48,117 bases of DNA from a virus: positions 1 to 48,117 of the IMG/VR virus record IMGVR_UViG_3300031772_001484, one strand, 5' to 3'. The first letter of the stretch is position 1; the number at the start of each line of letters is the position of its first letter. Shown one piece after another: positions 33,011-41,633 of this stretch. The notes under the pieces are model-generated. The model did not search any database. It was not told the DNA's origin and saw nothing but the letters and a program-made list of their open reading frames with translations. The translations under genes and the position numbers were made by a program.

Positions 33011-33191
33011 TATTTATTTATTTAATTATTTTTTAATGATTAAATTAATTAATCCATTTTTTATCAAAATAAGATATTATGTTTTGACTATTAGGTATTG
33101 AATCAAATAATTTTTTATATTTTTCCATAATTAAAATTTATATAAGTTTAATCAAAAAGTTTAATTAGTAAATGTTAATTAACAATACGAT
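33011..33191. other. 181-bp spacer in the glycan operon
   Basis: This is the longest gap in the 26-38 kb operon and is very AT-rich. On minus it contains a 27-residue reading frame (33045-33128) that may be the remnant of a removed gene. No terminator or TATTTATA motif was found, although the operon could have an internal promoter here. Confidence 0.5.
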
Positions 33192-33962
33192 TTATATTAA
33201 AACTCTATCTTCATTTTTTATTTTCCCTCCTAAAACATCTGAATGTCTATTAATAATTATTGACGAATTTCGCGCATGAGATTGGGAACTTAGTGATTGA
33301 TTTTTCACTCTAGTTGTGCCCCAAGATGGATCTGAGTCATAATCAATCCAATATAATCCACTAACTTTACCTAATTCTTTATATGCTCTATAAGATATGT
33401 CGTGATCATCATAAGAATAAGGTGCAAAATATTCATCAAAAAAATTTAACTTAACCAAATCTTTATAATTATACATTAACGGACCTCTGTTTGCAATTTC
33501 TCTAATTGCAAATTTATCTCTTGGATACCCCGATCTTCTGTCGGCAGGATTGTTAGTTATTACGGTATTGTTATTTATTTGATTATTATGTGCTGTTTGA
33601 GAAGTAACCGCAAAAACATCATCAAATGAAATAAAAGGTTTTAACATCCTTTTATCAAAATTTTTTTCCTTAATAATCATATCATCCTGAATTAAAATTA
33701 CATAATCTGACGTTACTTTTTTTAACCCGGCATTATTTGATTTAGTTTCAAAAACATCATCAGTATAAATATACTTAACATTAATGTTAATATTCTCTAA
33801 TATTTGTTTTACAATTTCTTCGGTTTTGTCAATACAACCATCAAACACAACTATGATTTCTTTAGTTAATTCCGACATATTATTTATAATACCATAACAA
33901 ACAGATTCTATCATATCCTCTTTATTATGTGTGGTTAAAAGACAAGTAATTGTATTATCCAT
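33192..33962 (-). CDS. Family 2 glycosyltransferase
   Basis: This 256-residue enzyme starts TITCLLTTHNKEDMI, followed by EIIVVFDGCIDKTEEI (typical D-G-x-x-D position) and the donor motif YVILIQDDMII. The segment NRGPLMYNYKDLVKLNFFDE is the usual acceptor-side motif, and the C-terminal HDISYRAYK supplies an (E/D)D-x-S-R-like element. It overlaps the methyltransferase gene at 33955 by 8 bases. Confidence 0.87.
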   Translation of the reverse strand: MDNTITCLLTTHNKEDMIESVCYGIINNMSELTKEIIVVFDGCIDKTEEIVKQILENININVKYIYTDDVFETKSNNAGLKKVTSDYVILIQDDMIIKEKNFDKRMLKPFISFDDVFAVTSQTAHNNQINNNTVITNNPADRRSGYPRDKFAIREIANRGPLMYNYKDLVKLNFFDEYFAPYSYDDHDISYRAYKELGKVSGLYWIDYDSDPSWGTTRVKNQSLSSQSHARNSSIIINRHSDVLGGKIKNEDRVLI

Positions 33963-34677
33963 TTTTTATTTTTTTAAACACACGATTATGACCGACACAA
34001 ATTAGTTCTATAAATTGATCGTTGTCTTCTAGATTATCTTTAATTGCATTACATACATCTATATGACCTTTAAATTTATCATTACTTAGATTTTTAAAAC
34101 AAGATGAATCATCAAAAACAACGTATGTTCCTATTTTACTAACATCATACATTAACTTTATATCCGAAACAACACAATCATAATCATGACCTCCGTCAAT
34201 ATAAATTAAGTCAAATTGGTTAAATTCTTTAACTTTGTTTTTAATTAATTCGTCAGTTGATAATCCATTAATAATATTTGTATTAATATCAAATTCTAAA
34301 TTAAAATGATCAAACAAATCAATTATGGTTTTACTATAATCAGTCACTTCATAATTAGAAAATTTATCTCCTGAATTATTTAAAGGAGTTACCCCAATGT
34401 ATTTAACTGACTTTTCATAATTGTTAGATAATAATTTAACTAAACTTAAAACTTGGCCTTTATATACCCCAATCTCTAAAAATTTAAAATTATTAGGTAA
34501 TTCTTTAATTAATTCACGCCAAATAACGTGAAAAGGTCTTTCCCCAAATCCAAGATTATTTTGCTCAATGTAAGTCCTATGATTTGTTAATATAGGATCG
34601 TTATTATATTCATTTAAAAAAATATCGTAAATTTCATTTAGATTATTTTTTTTGTATTTGTGAAATATATTTGTCAT
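33955..34677 (-). CDS. Class I SAM-dependent methyltransferase
   Basis: This 240-residue protein has a SAM-binding motif FKFLEIGVYKGQVLSL and the downstream acidic motif LIYIDGGHDYDCVVSDIKL, found in methyltransferases of the Methyltransf_24 type in sugar loci. Its N-terminus GERPFHVIWRELIKELP fits that family. Its start lies inside the upstream stop (ATGA), which indicates coupling. The target is probably a sugar or glycan precursor. Confidence 0.75.
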   Translation of the reverse strand: MTNIFHKYKKNNLNEIYDIFLNEYNNDPILTNHRTYIEQNNLGFGERPFHVIWRELIKELPNNFKFLEIGVYKGQVLSLVKLLSNNYEKSVKYIGVTPLNNSGDKFSNYEVTDYSKTIIDLFDHFNLEFDINTNIINGLSTDELIKNKVKEFNQFDLIYIDGGHDYDCVVSDIKLMYDVSKIGTYVVFDDSSCFKNLSNDKFKGHIDVCNAIKDNLEDNDQFIELICVGHNRVFKKIKNG

Positions 34678-35402
34678 AATATAAAATTTGGGTTTCTATG
34701 GTGTAAAAATAATTGGGGTGTAGTTCTTAATGCACATTTATTCCCCCATTCAGATGGATCAATTTCTAATTTAATATTGTATTTTGAACACATTAACGAT
34801 AGTATACTTTGATCATGTCTATGGTCTTTAAATGATGGGTAATTAACTCCTGTCGTGTTTGGTTTATCGGTTATAATATTTTCATTCTGAGACCACTCAA
34901 GCATCTCCTCAACAAATTTAAGTGTGTTTAATGTTTTTCTATATATTTGGTAAGACGCATTTACATGAGGATCATTAATTGTTTTTTCATTATCAAGTCC
35001 CATAATCACAAAAGAATCCTTTTTTGTCCAGTCCATGTTTTTAGGTGGATTTCCGTCAGACATACCATCTCGATTATCAAAAAAAATCATATCAGTATTT
35101 CCATCTAATTTATCATATAAAAAAGAAGGATCCTCTAAAAAAATATTACCAGCATCAACATAAAATAATATATCACCCATTTTTATTTCAGATAACACTT
35201 TGTAAATAAAATATGGTTTCCATAACCAATAACCAGCACCTCTTTTTTGGGTTAAAATGTGTTCATTTTTTAATTTAAAGTTTTGATCTATGTTGTCAAA
35301 ATTGAATGAGTTGATTTTACAAAAAAAATTTTTAGAACTTTCAATTAAAGATGAAGTTGCGTTTTTATAATTTTCTGTGCCAAATATTACCAAATGTTTC
35401 AT
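34674..35402 (-). CDS. Glycosyltransferase-like protein
   Basis: This 242-residue protein contains RGAGYWLWKPYFIYKVL followed by MGDILFYVDAGNIFLEDP, a pattern seen in polysaccharide-locus glycosyltransferases, with D-x-G in the VDAGN stretch as the possible donor metal site. A later HRHDQSILSLMC fits the acceptor region. The family assignment is less firm than for its neighbours. It is coupled on both sides (ATGA downstream, TAATG upstream). Confidence 0.65.
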   Translation of the reverse strand: MKHLVIFGTENYKNATSSLIESSKNFFCKINSFNFDNIDQNFKLKNEHILTQKRGAGYWLWKPYFIYKVLSEIKMGDILFYVDAGNIFLEDPSFLYDKLDGNTDMIFFDNRDGMSDGNPPKNMDWTKKDSFVIMGLDNEKTINDPHVNASYQIYRKTLNTLKFVEEMLEWSQNENIITDKPNTTGVNYPSFKDHRHDQSILSLMCSKYNIKLEIDPSEWGNKCALRTTPQLFLHHRNPNFIL

Positions 35403-36064
35403 TACAAATAAAAATTATTTGATTTACGTTTAAGATATATATTTCTATCGATATTATCAAATTTACTATTATCAAAATGAACAAAATCTCTTTGCCCAAA
35501 TCCTGCATCTGGGTGCTCATGTTTAATGATAATCTGATCAGAATACGTTTGTTTTTTCAATAGATTCGCAACATCCATAAATTCATTATCCGCCCATAGT
35601 GAGGTATAATCTGGATGGTAAATGTAATCAAATCTCTCATAATATTTTCTACCTAAAATACATAAAGTATTTAACTTATTTTTTTGGTGCCCGTCGTTGA
35701 ACCATAAAACTCCATCTGTATCGGGGTATAATTCAATCATTTTATTTCTAATTATGTTGTCATATCCCATAACTTTTGGGATCATATCGTCGGACGCTAA
35801 TAAAATAATATCTGAGTTACCTATAATAAGATCTCTATTTACCGCATGGATTTTATTTTTACTTACACCTAAAGTGTATTTTAAATTTTTATACTCGGTT
35901 AATTTTGATAAAACAATTTCATTATTCATGGTTTCATCATCACTATCTATTGTAATTTGAAACTCCATGTCATCTTTGTTAGATGCTAATTGATAGTATA
36001 CATTTAAAACTTGAAAGAATTTATCTTTTCTACCTCTTGTCGGAAATTTGATTAATATTTTCAT
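35402..36064 (-). CDS. GT-A glycosyltransferase-like protein
   Basis: This 220-residue protein starts MKILIKFPTRGRKDKFFQVL, has ITIDSDDETM and a later LLASDDMIPKVMGYD, both acidic motifs of a GT-A fold. An aromatic H-P-D-Y-x-S-x-W segment follows. It is probably a sugar transferase of family 2 type, shorter at the C-terminus than classical members. Confidence 0.75.
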   Translation of the reverse strand: MKILIKFPTRGRKDKFFQVLNVYYQLASNKDDMEFQITIDSDDETMNNEIVLSKLTEYKNLKYTLGVSKNKIHAVNRDLIIGNSDIILLASDDMIPKVMGYDNIIRNKMIELYPDTDGVLWFNDGHQKNKLNTLCILGRKYYERFDYIYHPDYTSLWADNEFMDVANLLKKQTYSDQIIIKHEHPDAGFGQRDFVHFDNSKFDNIDRNIYLKRKSNNFYL

Positions 36065-36065
36065 A

Positions 36066-36626
36066 TTAGTGATTTACGTTATAAAATATTTCGGGGGAAA
36101 TAATCCAATTATTGGTTAGGGATTTTAACTTTAATATAAAATCATAATCTTCCCCATCCCTATTATTGTCAAATAATAAGTTTTTAAATTTATTTTTGTA
36201 GCAAAATGATATCCCTACATTACCGAATATTATTTCATTGGAAAATAATGGGGGTAGGACAATACCGTTCGTAGATTTCATTCTCCATATAACAAAATCT
36301 TTATCGTTATAATTATTAAATAATCGGTCAACATAATTTGGGTGAATAGTGTCATCGTCATCTAAAAACCCAATCCATTCAGTATCTACTAATTTTAAAC
36401 CCTCATTCCTTACTAATCCAGATTTACCGTGGTAATCGCTAAATCCACCTAACTTTCTTACCTTTAACGTTTTTATTCTTTCATCGTTAAAATCTTTACC
36501 GTCAACCCCATCATAAACAATAATACATCTCCAATTTGTATTTGTTTGGTTTAATAATGAATCAATAGTTCTATCTAATGTTGGTCTGTTTAATGACGGT
36601 ATAATAAATGTAATTTTTTCCTCCAT
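36066..36626 (-). CDS. Family 2 glycosyltransferase
   Basis: The start chosen is ATG at 36626 (MEEKITFIIPSLNRP), 4 bases after the upstream stop; a start at 36662 would add 12 residues that overlap the upstream gene. The 186-residue protein has IIVYDGVDGKDF, SGLVRNEGLKLV and the donor motif EWIGFLDDDDTIHP, all standard for GT2 enzymes, with an ED-Y-D-F acceptor-side acid pair near the end (DGEDYDFILKL). It is one of the clearest glycosyltransferases in the locus. Confidence 0.88.
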   Translation of the reverse strand: MEEKITFIIPSLNRPTLDRTIDSLLNQTNTNWRCIIVYDGVDGKDFNDERIKTLKVRKLGGFSDYHGKSGLVRNEGLKLVDTEWIGFLDDDDTIHPNYVDRLFNNYNDKDFVIWRMKSTNGIVLPPLFSNEIIFGNVGISFCYKNKFKNLLFDNNRDGEDYDFILKLKSLTNNWIISPEIFYNVNH

Positions 36627-36630
36627 ACTA

Positions 36631-38127
36631 TTATTTAAATAACCTGTTATAATTTTTTTCAATAAAAGGAATTAGTATTTTTACGTAATCATTATATTCT
36701 CCTTTTGAATTTTTCTCGTTTTTACCTCGTGTTTGACTTTCGTAGTGATACGACACTAAAGAACCATCATAATAATTTATAAATCCATTTAATCTGGCTG
36801 ATAAATTTAACTCAACATCCTCAAAACAAGTTGTATATTCTTCATTATATCCACCAATTTTACTGAAGATTTTTTTTCTAACCATCATTAGAGCCGCAGT
36901 ATTACCCATAACTTCTTTTATCCCTGTTGTGTATGAATAATACGCCCCTAATGATGCATGAGTTAAATTAATCTGACCTGTGGTTGGGTTGGGTTGTAAT
37001 ATAACCCCGTCGTGTTGAACCGTGTTATCCTCAAAATGAAGTCTACACCCGATTGTTCCGGCCTTCGGTTTTTCTTTGAAGATTTTTATCATCCCATAGA
37101 TAACGTTGTTTAATATTTTTATATCGTTATTACAAAATAATAAAAACTCGTGTCTATCAGATAAATGGTTTTTAACGACATCATTATTAATTTTGGCAAA
37201 ATTATAATAGTCGTACTCGATTAAGTTTATATCACCTAAAGGTAAAATACTTGTTTTAATCTCCATTTTTTCCTCATCCGAAGATCCTGTGTCGGCAATA
37301 AAAACTTCAAATAAATCTGAATTACAATTATCATAAAAAGATTTTACACATTCGTATAACATATCTATTTTACCTTTTGTTGGTATTATTATCGCTACTT
37401 TACCAACATTTTTAATTGGTTTTTCTTTAATTGTAGGGTAGGATACGTTGGTAGGTCTTAAATCTAAAGGTAATTTGTTACCCCACTTCTCAAGGAATTT
37501 ATCCTTACTTTCCCAAAATTCTTGATTTGGTTTTCCCATAGATTCGTGAGTGATCTCAAACGATGAGGTAACCCCAATTTTAACATCGTCCAAATAATTT
37601 GGTATACAAAATAAATGATCGTAGAAGTGAAACTTACCGATAGTTTCATCAAACGTATGTTTAATTTTTGTCTTGTCGAATGAAATAAATAAACCATCTA
37701 TTGTAACGACAGGTATTAAAAATGGTAATTTAACTGAATACCTATTTATCCATTTTTTTTGACCCTCAGGGTGGTGATATACTTGACCAACCATTGTTTG
37801 TGACATCCGATCCCAGTAAACCCCTGATTCGGGGAAATAACAAGAACCTGCTTTTCCAATTATACCGAATTCGGGGTTATTAGAAAAATCCTCTAATAAT
37901 TTTTTACCCCAATTCTTTTCAAGTTTAATGTCGTTGTGGCAACATACAACAATATCATAGATTGATTGTGTAATACCACTATTATAAACTTGGGATAATG
38001 AATATTGGTTATGATTAACAAATTCTAAAATCTGAACATCGTTTAATCCTACCGTTTGTAACAAATGTTGTTTAAATTTGTTATTATATTCTTGATCCTT
38101 ATGTGTTGAATAAACTATTGTAATCAT
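36631..38127 (-). CDS. Two-domain glycosyltransferase
   Basis: This 498-residue protein has two GT-A-like halves. The N-terminal part has ITIVYSTHKDQEYNNKF and DIVVCCHNDIKLEKNWGKK; the C-terminal half has VAIIIPTKGKIDML, FLLFCNNDIKILN, VMGNTAALMMVRKKIF and the EDVELNLSARLNGF motif typical of rhamnosyl- or galactofuranosyl-type GT2 enzymes. Two domains suggest a bifunctional transferase that could build alternating linkages. Its start overlaps the dUTPase stop as ATGA. Confidence 0.87.
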   Translation of the reverse strand: MITIVYSTHKDQEYNNKFKQHLLQTVGLNDVQILEFVNHNQYSLSQVYNSGITQSIYDIVVCCHNDIKLEKNWGKKLLEDFSNNPEFGIIGKAGSCYFPESGVYWDRMSQTMVGQVYHHPEGQKKWINRYSVKLPFLIPVVTIDGLFISFDKTKIKHTFDETIGKFHFYDHLFCIPNYLDDVKIGVTSSFEITHESMGKPNQEFWESKDKFLEKWGNKLPLDLRPTNVSYPTIKEKPIKNVGKVAIIIPTKGKIDMLYECVKSFYDNCNSDLFEVFIADTGSSDEEKMEIKTSILPLGDINLIEYDYYNFAKINNDVVKNHLSDRHEFLLFCNNDIKILNNVIYGMIKIFKEKPKAGTIGCRLHFEDNTVQHDGVILQPNPTTGQINLTHASLGAYYSYTTGIKEVMGNTAALMMVRKKIFSKIGGYNEEYTTCFEDVELNLSARLNGFINYYDGSLVSYHYESQTRGKNEKNSKGEYNDYVKILIPFIEKNYNRLFK

Positions 38128-38747
38128 AAACCAGTGCTCCCAAAACCATTATCGTTCCTATCTTTGGGTGTTAATTCAACCTTCTCAATAAGGTTAACCC
38201 ATTTTCCGGCAACAACTGGACATAATACAGCTTGTGCCACTTTTTGTCCTTTTTGTATTTTAATTCTATCTTTTGTTGTGTTAAATAAGATAACTTGTAT
38301 CTCTCCGGTATAATTTTGATCTACGGTTCCAGGAGAATTTAAAACCATCAACCCTTGTTTTAACGCTAAACCACTTTTTGATCTTATTTGTATTTCATGT
38401 CCCTCAGGAATATCCAAATGTATCCCTGTTGGTATTAACTTTCTATCAAACCCAAATATCCAAATATCTTCTGTGGAACATAAATCCATACCAGAATCAG
38501 ACTGATATGCGTATGATGGTGTTATGGCGTCAGGATTTGATTTTCTATAACCTAAATCAAGTTGTGGGACGTAATTATCCATATCATCCTCTAGGTCTTT
38601 TAAATCAATACCGAAAGAGTCCATTATTGTTTTGTAATCAATTTCACCATCATCAATATCGTCCATGTCATCTAATAATTTTATTAAACTATTAATGTCA
38701 TCTTCACTTATATTTTCATCTTCACTTATATTTTCATCTTCTATCAT
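38124..38747 (-). CDS. dut: dUTPase with acidic N-terminal extension
   Basis: In this 207-residue protein the core (about 61-207) has all five trimeric dUTPase motifs: SDSGMDL (83-89), RSKSGLALKQG, SPGTVDQNYTGEI, KGQKVAQAVLCPV and a C-terminal NDNGFGSTGL. It hydrolyses dUTP to dUMP, keeping uracil out of DNA and feeding dTMP synthesis. The first ~60 residues are an extra acidic segment with a duplicated ENISED unit that is absent from typical dUTPases. Both ends overlap neighbours as ATGA. Confidence 0.95.
   Translation of the reverse strand: MIEDENISEDENISEDDINSLIKLLDDMDDIDDGEIDYKTIMDSFGIDLKDLEDDMDNYVPQLDLGYRKSNPDAITPSYAYQSDSGMDLCSTEDIWIFGFDRKLIPTGIHLDIPEGHEIQIRSKSGLALKQGLMVLNSPGTVDQNYTGEIQVILFNTTKDRIKIQKGQKVAQAVLCPVVAGKWVNLIEKVELTPKDRNDNGFGSTGL
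38701..38736 (-). repeat. 18-bp tandem duplication in the dUTPase extension
   Basis: Two identical 18-bp units start at 38701 and 38719 and encode ENISED twice. The frame is preserved. Confidence 0.9.
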
Positions 38748-39466
38748 TGTAATGTTTTTAATTTCATTATTGTATCAATTAATACGTCAACATCTCGTTC
38801 ACAATATTCCGAAATTTCTTTTAATCTATTATGGTTCCAATATGCGGCATGAACCATTCCACCATTAATTTCTCCGTCTTTTGGTGTTGGGATTTCTAAA
38901 CAAGCACACATTAAATCTAATGACCCAATTGAGGTATATGATCCGTATTGCCAAATTTCCTTTGTGTCTATAGCTTTAATCTCCCAAGGCTTTGTATCAT
39001 AAGATGGGAGAATCTTGGATGGCATAATTCCGTTGATAATCATTCGTTTTGCCAACATAGGGATATCAAAGTTTTTAAGGTTATGCCCACATAGGTAAAA
39101 ATCTAATTTATGACAACGATCCAATAGGTTTCTTACATCAATAAGAAGTTTTTTCTCATCATTACCAGAGAATGTTTGTTTTTTAACGTCTCCGTTATCT
39201 AAAACAAATGCCATAGATACACATACAATTTTTGCAAACTCAGGAACTAATGCCGCTCTTCGTTGAAATACTTCATCCATGTGTTCTTCAGTGGACATCA
39301 TGTCAGTTATCTTGTCTTCGGGGAATCTTTTAAGAAACCAATCAAAGTATTTCTCAAATTGGCTTGATACAGTTGGGTTTGTTTCTCTACAACTTTGGTA
39401 GTTTTTACAACCACCAACGGTCTCAATGTCAAGAAATAAAATTTTTGTTATTGGTATGTTAATCAT
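38744..39466 (-). CDS. DnaQ-like 3'-5' exonuclease
   Basis: This 240-residue protein shows the exonuclease motifs in order: ILFLDIETVGG (ExoI, D-x-E), YLCGHNLKNFDIPMLAKR (ExoII) and ISEYCERDVDVLIDTI (ExoIII, with Y-x-x-x-D). It resembles the stand-alone exonuclease family related to the proofreading domain of family B DNA polymerases. It likely degrades or edits DNA 3' ends during replication. It sits 3 bases after the split glycosyltransferase gene, upstream of dUTPase. Confidence 0.9.
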   Translation of the reverse strand: MINIPITKILFLDIETVGGCKNYQSCRETNPTVSSQFEKYFDWFLKRFPEDKITDMMSTEEHMDEVFQRRAALVPEFAKIVCVSMAFVLDNGDVKKQTFSGNDEKKLLIDVRNLLDRCHKLDFYLCGHNLKNFDIPMLAKRMIINGIMPSKILPSYDTKPWEIKAIDTKEIWQYGSYTSIGSLDLMCACLEIPTPKDGEINGGMVHAAYWNHNRLKEISEYCERDVDVLIDTIMKLKTLQ

Positions 39467-39469
39467 AAT

Positions 39470-40714
39470 TTAATTTATTAAGGATATATAAAATTCTGCC
39501 CTAGTTTTTGTCACAATATTAAGGTCATATTTGTCTTTTACCGTTTCATATAATCTCTCACCAAGATCGGTAATCATATTTGGATTTTCAACCAACTTTT
39601 TAATGTTTTTTGCCCAATCACTATGATTGTTAGTTTCGTTAACCAACAATGCGTTTCCATCGGTAAACTGACCTTTATCCAATGCGTGTTTCAAGTCAAT
39701 GGTATAAGGTCCAACATTCGATGCAATTAATGCTTTCTTATAAAATCCAGCTTCAATAACCTTCAATTGTGATTTCATTCTGTTGAAGATGTGGTTTTTA
39801 ATTGGTGCCAACGAAATATCAAAGTTAGAATAGTTTCTAGCGTATTGGTCAACAGGTCTCGTCCAAACTCTAACATAGTTTTCGTTTTGAATTGCCGGAT
39901 AGTCCCCCTCTTCAAATTTATCTAAGTAAATTTTATATTCTGGTGATATAATTTTATAATCATTGGTAAAAATTTTCTCATACATTACCCAAACCGTTTC
40001 ATTAGGCTTAATTGGTCTTTGTTTTTTTTCTCCAGTATCTTTATTTAATTCGGTAATAACCCCACGAATATCAAATCCACAAATATAATATTGTAACTTA
40101 TCTTGTATTTGCCCAAGTTTGTTGGTCATTCCGTCTAATAACTTAAGATCGTGTAAGTGGGATGAACCACCCAACCAACCAACTCGTATCTTATCCGATT
40201 TTGGTGTGGGTTGATTAAACTGAGGTTCTTTTGGATCAATTGCGTTAGGTAAAACAATAACATTCTTATTGATTTTTCTAATTTCGTTGGCAAATAAGTC
40301 AGTTGTTGTTGTAACATATGAACACTCTCTTAAATTGTTTACAATTTTTGTGTTCATCTTGTTTTCAACAATTAACTGATGAATAGGATGTTCCTTTGTT
40401 GGTAACCAATAGTCATCAATGTCACCAATAACTATAATACCCATAGACTTTAACTTTTTTATAAGTTCAGGACATTCATCAATATTCCCAAAACTTCTAT
40501 GGAAATGAACTATTTGGTAATTTTTCCAATAATTTATGTCATTAACCCTTGGTTCATAGTCAATATCAACGTGAAAATCGTCAGGATATAAATTTTGTAG
40601 TTTAATGTGGGGGTCGACCGAGCGAAATTTACCTCAACCAACCCCAGATCGATCACTTGGGACAACCAATACTCTGATTCTCTCACGACCGTTCATGGGG
40701 TTATTTTGCGTCAT
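39470..40714 (-). pseudogene. GT-B glycosyltransferase interrupted by in-frame TGA
   Basis: The full reading frame starts at 40714 (MTQNNPMNGRERIRVLVVPS) and runs in one frame to 39470 except for a TGA at 40634-40636, codon 27, within SDRSGVG-stop-GKFRSVDPH. Sequence after the stop (KLQNLYPDDFHVDIDYEP, then IVHFHRSFGNIDECP) is clearly protein-like and joins without a gap to MGIIVIGDIDDYW and the C-terminal domain with RVGWLGGSSHLHDL and FDISLAPIKNHIFNRMKSQLK. Restarting at the ATG at 40444 gives 324 residues lacking the N-terminal domain. A single TGG-to-TGA change would explain it; readthrough or a sequencing error are alternatives. Confidence 0.75.
40634..40636 (-). other. In-frame TGA in glycosyltransferase gene
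   Basis: This is the stop that separates codons 1-26 from the rest of the frame. TGA serves as a normal stop in several neighbouring genes, for example those ending at 5311, 38124, 38744 and 45918, so general reassignment to Trp is not supported. Confidence 0.85.
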
Positions 40715-40862
40715 ATTTTTTAATTAGTTTATTTATTAATGTATTATCCTCCTTTAAATCAGATTCCCATACTATCTCTAAATTATAACCTTTTTCTTTT
40801 ATTAAGTCAATCTTGTTTTTATAATACCCCCGTAATTCTTTTGCCGTCTTTTGTTTTTTTAA
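40701..40862 (-). pseudogene. Remnant of a homing endonuclease C-terminus
   Basis: A 53-codon open stretch without a start codon reads KTAKELRGYYKNKIDLIKE, then KGYNLEIVWESDLKED and NKLIKKYDAK before a TAA. The K-GY-x-[LV]-x-[IV]-[VI]-WE-S-D pattern is common at the C-terminus of phage homing endonucleases with Vsr-like or GIY-YIG/HNH architecture. The 5' part of the gene is missing, and the frame is closed upstream by TAA at 40863-40865. It overlaps the start of the split glycosyltransferase gene by 14 bases. Confidence 0.6.
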
Positions 40863-40904
40863 TTAAAAATAGTCCAGTCTTATCAAAAGGTAAAAATATA
40901 AACA

Positions 40905-40934
40905 CAAAAAAAACCCCCACTTTAGATGGAGGTT
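40905..40934 (-). terminator. Rho-independent terminator of the 41-43.6 kb operon
   Basis: On minus the stem AACCTCCA pairs with TGGGGGTT (one G-T mismatch) around a 6-base loop and is followed by a run of T. It ends transcription from the operon at 40955-43653. Confidence 0.8.
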
Positions 40935-40954
40935 ATAAGAAATTATAAAAAATA

Positions 40955-41614
40955 TTATTTTGCCATTTTCTTAACTTTCAGAACTTTACCTTCAAATAGG
41001 TGTTGTCCCACCCTGAATTTAAATAAATCACTACTTCTTGATTCAGATTCCACTAAAAGACCATTTTCTTTTAATACGTCTTCTACCGTTTCTCGAACAA
41101 TATCTCTAATATCATTTGATGATAAACCAAGAGATGGTTGTTGTGTTTGTTGTTGAGGTTGTCTTTTTTGTGTTTGTTCATTAACAACATCTCCCTTTGC
41201 GTTTGTTTTCATTAATCGAGAAGCTTTCTCAACTAATTCGTCAGAAATTACACTTCCAGAACCCATACCCATTGTTGGTTGTTGTATTGGGTGTTCCATC
41301 ATTAATCTTTTAATTTCATCTGGAAGCCTTGAGTTAGATATTCTATCTGCTGTTGGTGGGCCAGAATGTGATTGTGTTGGACGAGATTCTTGAGTTTCCT
41401 GTAAAAGATCGTTAGGTAAGTTGTAAGTCGCGTTCATAGGTTGGAAGTTCTCAACTCTTGGAGATGTATGGTTACTATTATTTGATGATCCATTGTTATC
41501 TTGGATTGAGTAATCCCCATCCATTGTTCCCTGTCCTCTACCCATATCGTTATGTTTTTCCATGATCCTCTTTGAGACCATCAATCTTTGCATTAATTCG
41601 TTTTCTGATGTCAT
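40955..41614 (-). CDS. Low-complexity putative virion protein
   Basis: In this 219-residue protein the N-terminal two thirds are disordered and rich in Asn, Gln, Ser and Pro; the C-terminal ~50 residues (LSSNDIRDIVRETVEDVLKEN, then FKFRVGQHLFEGKVLKVKKM) look ordered and basic. The early IME-K is a possible (I/L)-x-E site. No family is recognised. It is the last gene of a putative virion operon and is followed by a terminator. Confidence 0.6.
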   Translation of the reverse strand: MTSENELMQRLMVSKRIMEKHNDMGRGQGTMDGDYSIQDNNGSSNNSNHTSPRVENFQPMNATYNLPNDLLQETQESRPTQSHSGPPTADRISNSRLPDEIKRLMMEHPIQQPTMGMGSGSVISDELVEKASRLMKTNAKGDVVNEQTQKRQPQQQTQQPSLGLSSNDIRDIVRETVEDVLKENGLLVESESRSSDLFKFRVGQHLFEGKVLKVKKMAK

Positions 41615-41633
41615 ATTATATTATATTTTTATT

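Noticed and set aside
33045-33128. 27-residue reading frame on minus between 33010 and 33192
   Set aside because: Too short to support a gene; mentioned only as a possible remnant.
26582-38127. T4-type DNA alpha- or beta-glucosyltransferases
   Set aside because: The glycosyltransferases here follow GT2, GT-B and polysaccharide-locus patterns, and no hydroxymethylase gene is in the window.
40634-40636. TGA read as Trp throughout the phage (recoded genome)
   Set aside because: TGA is used as the terminal stop in several genes whose products end at expected places, including those ending at 5311, 38124, 38744 and 45918.
40739-41156. Plus-strand reading frames at 40739-40948 and 40926-41156
   Set aside because: They run antisense to the homing-endonuclease remnant, the terminator and the 40955-41614 gene, and have no plausible protein features.
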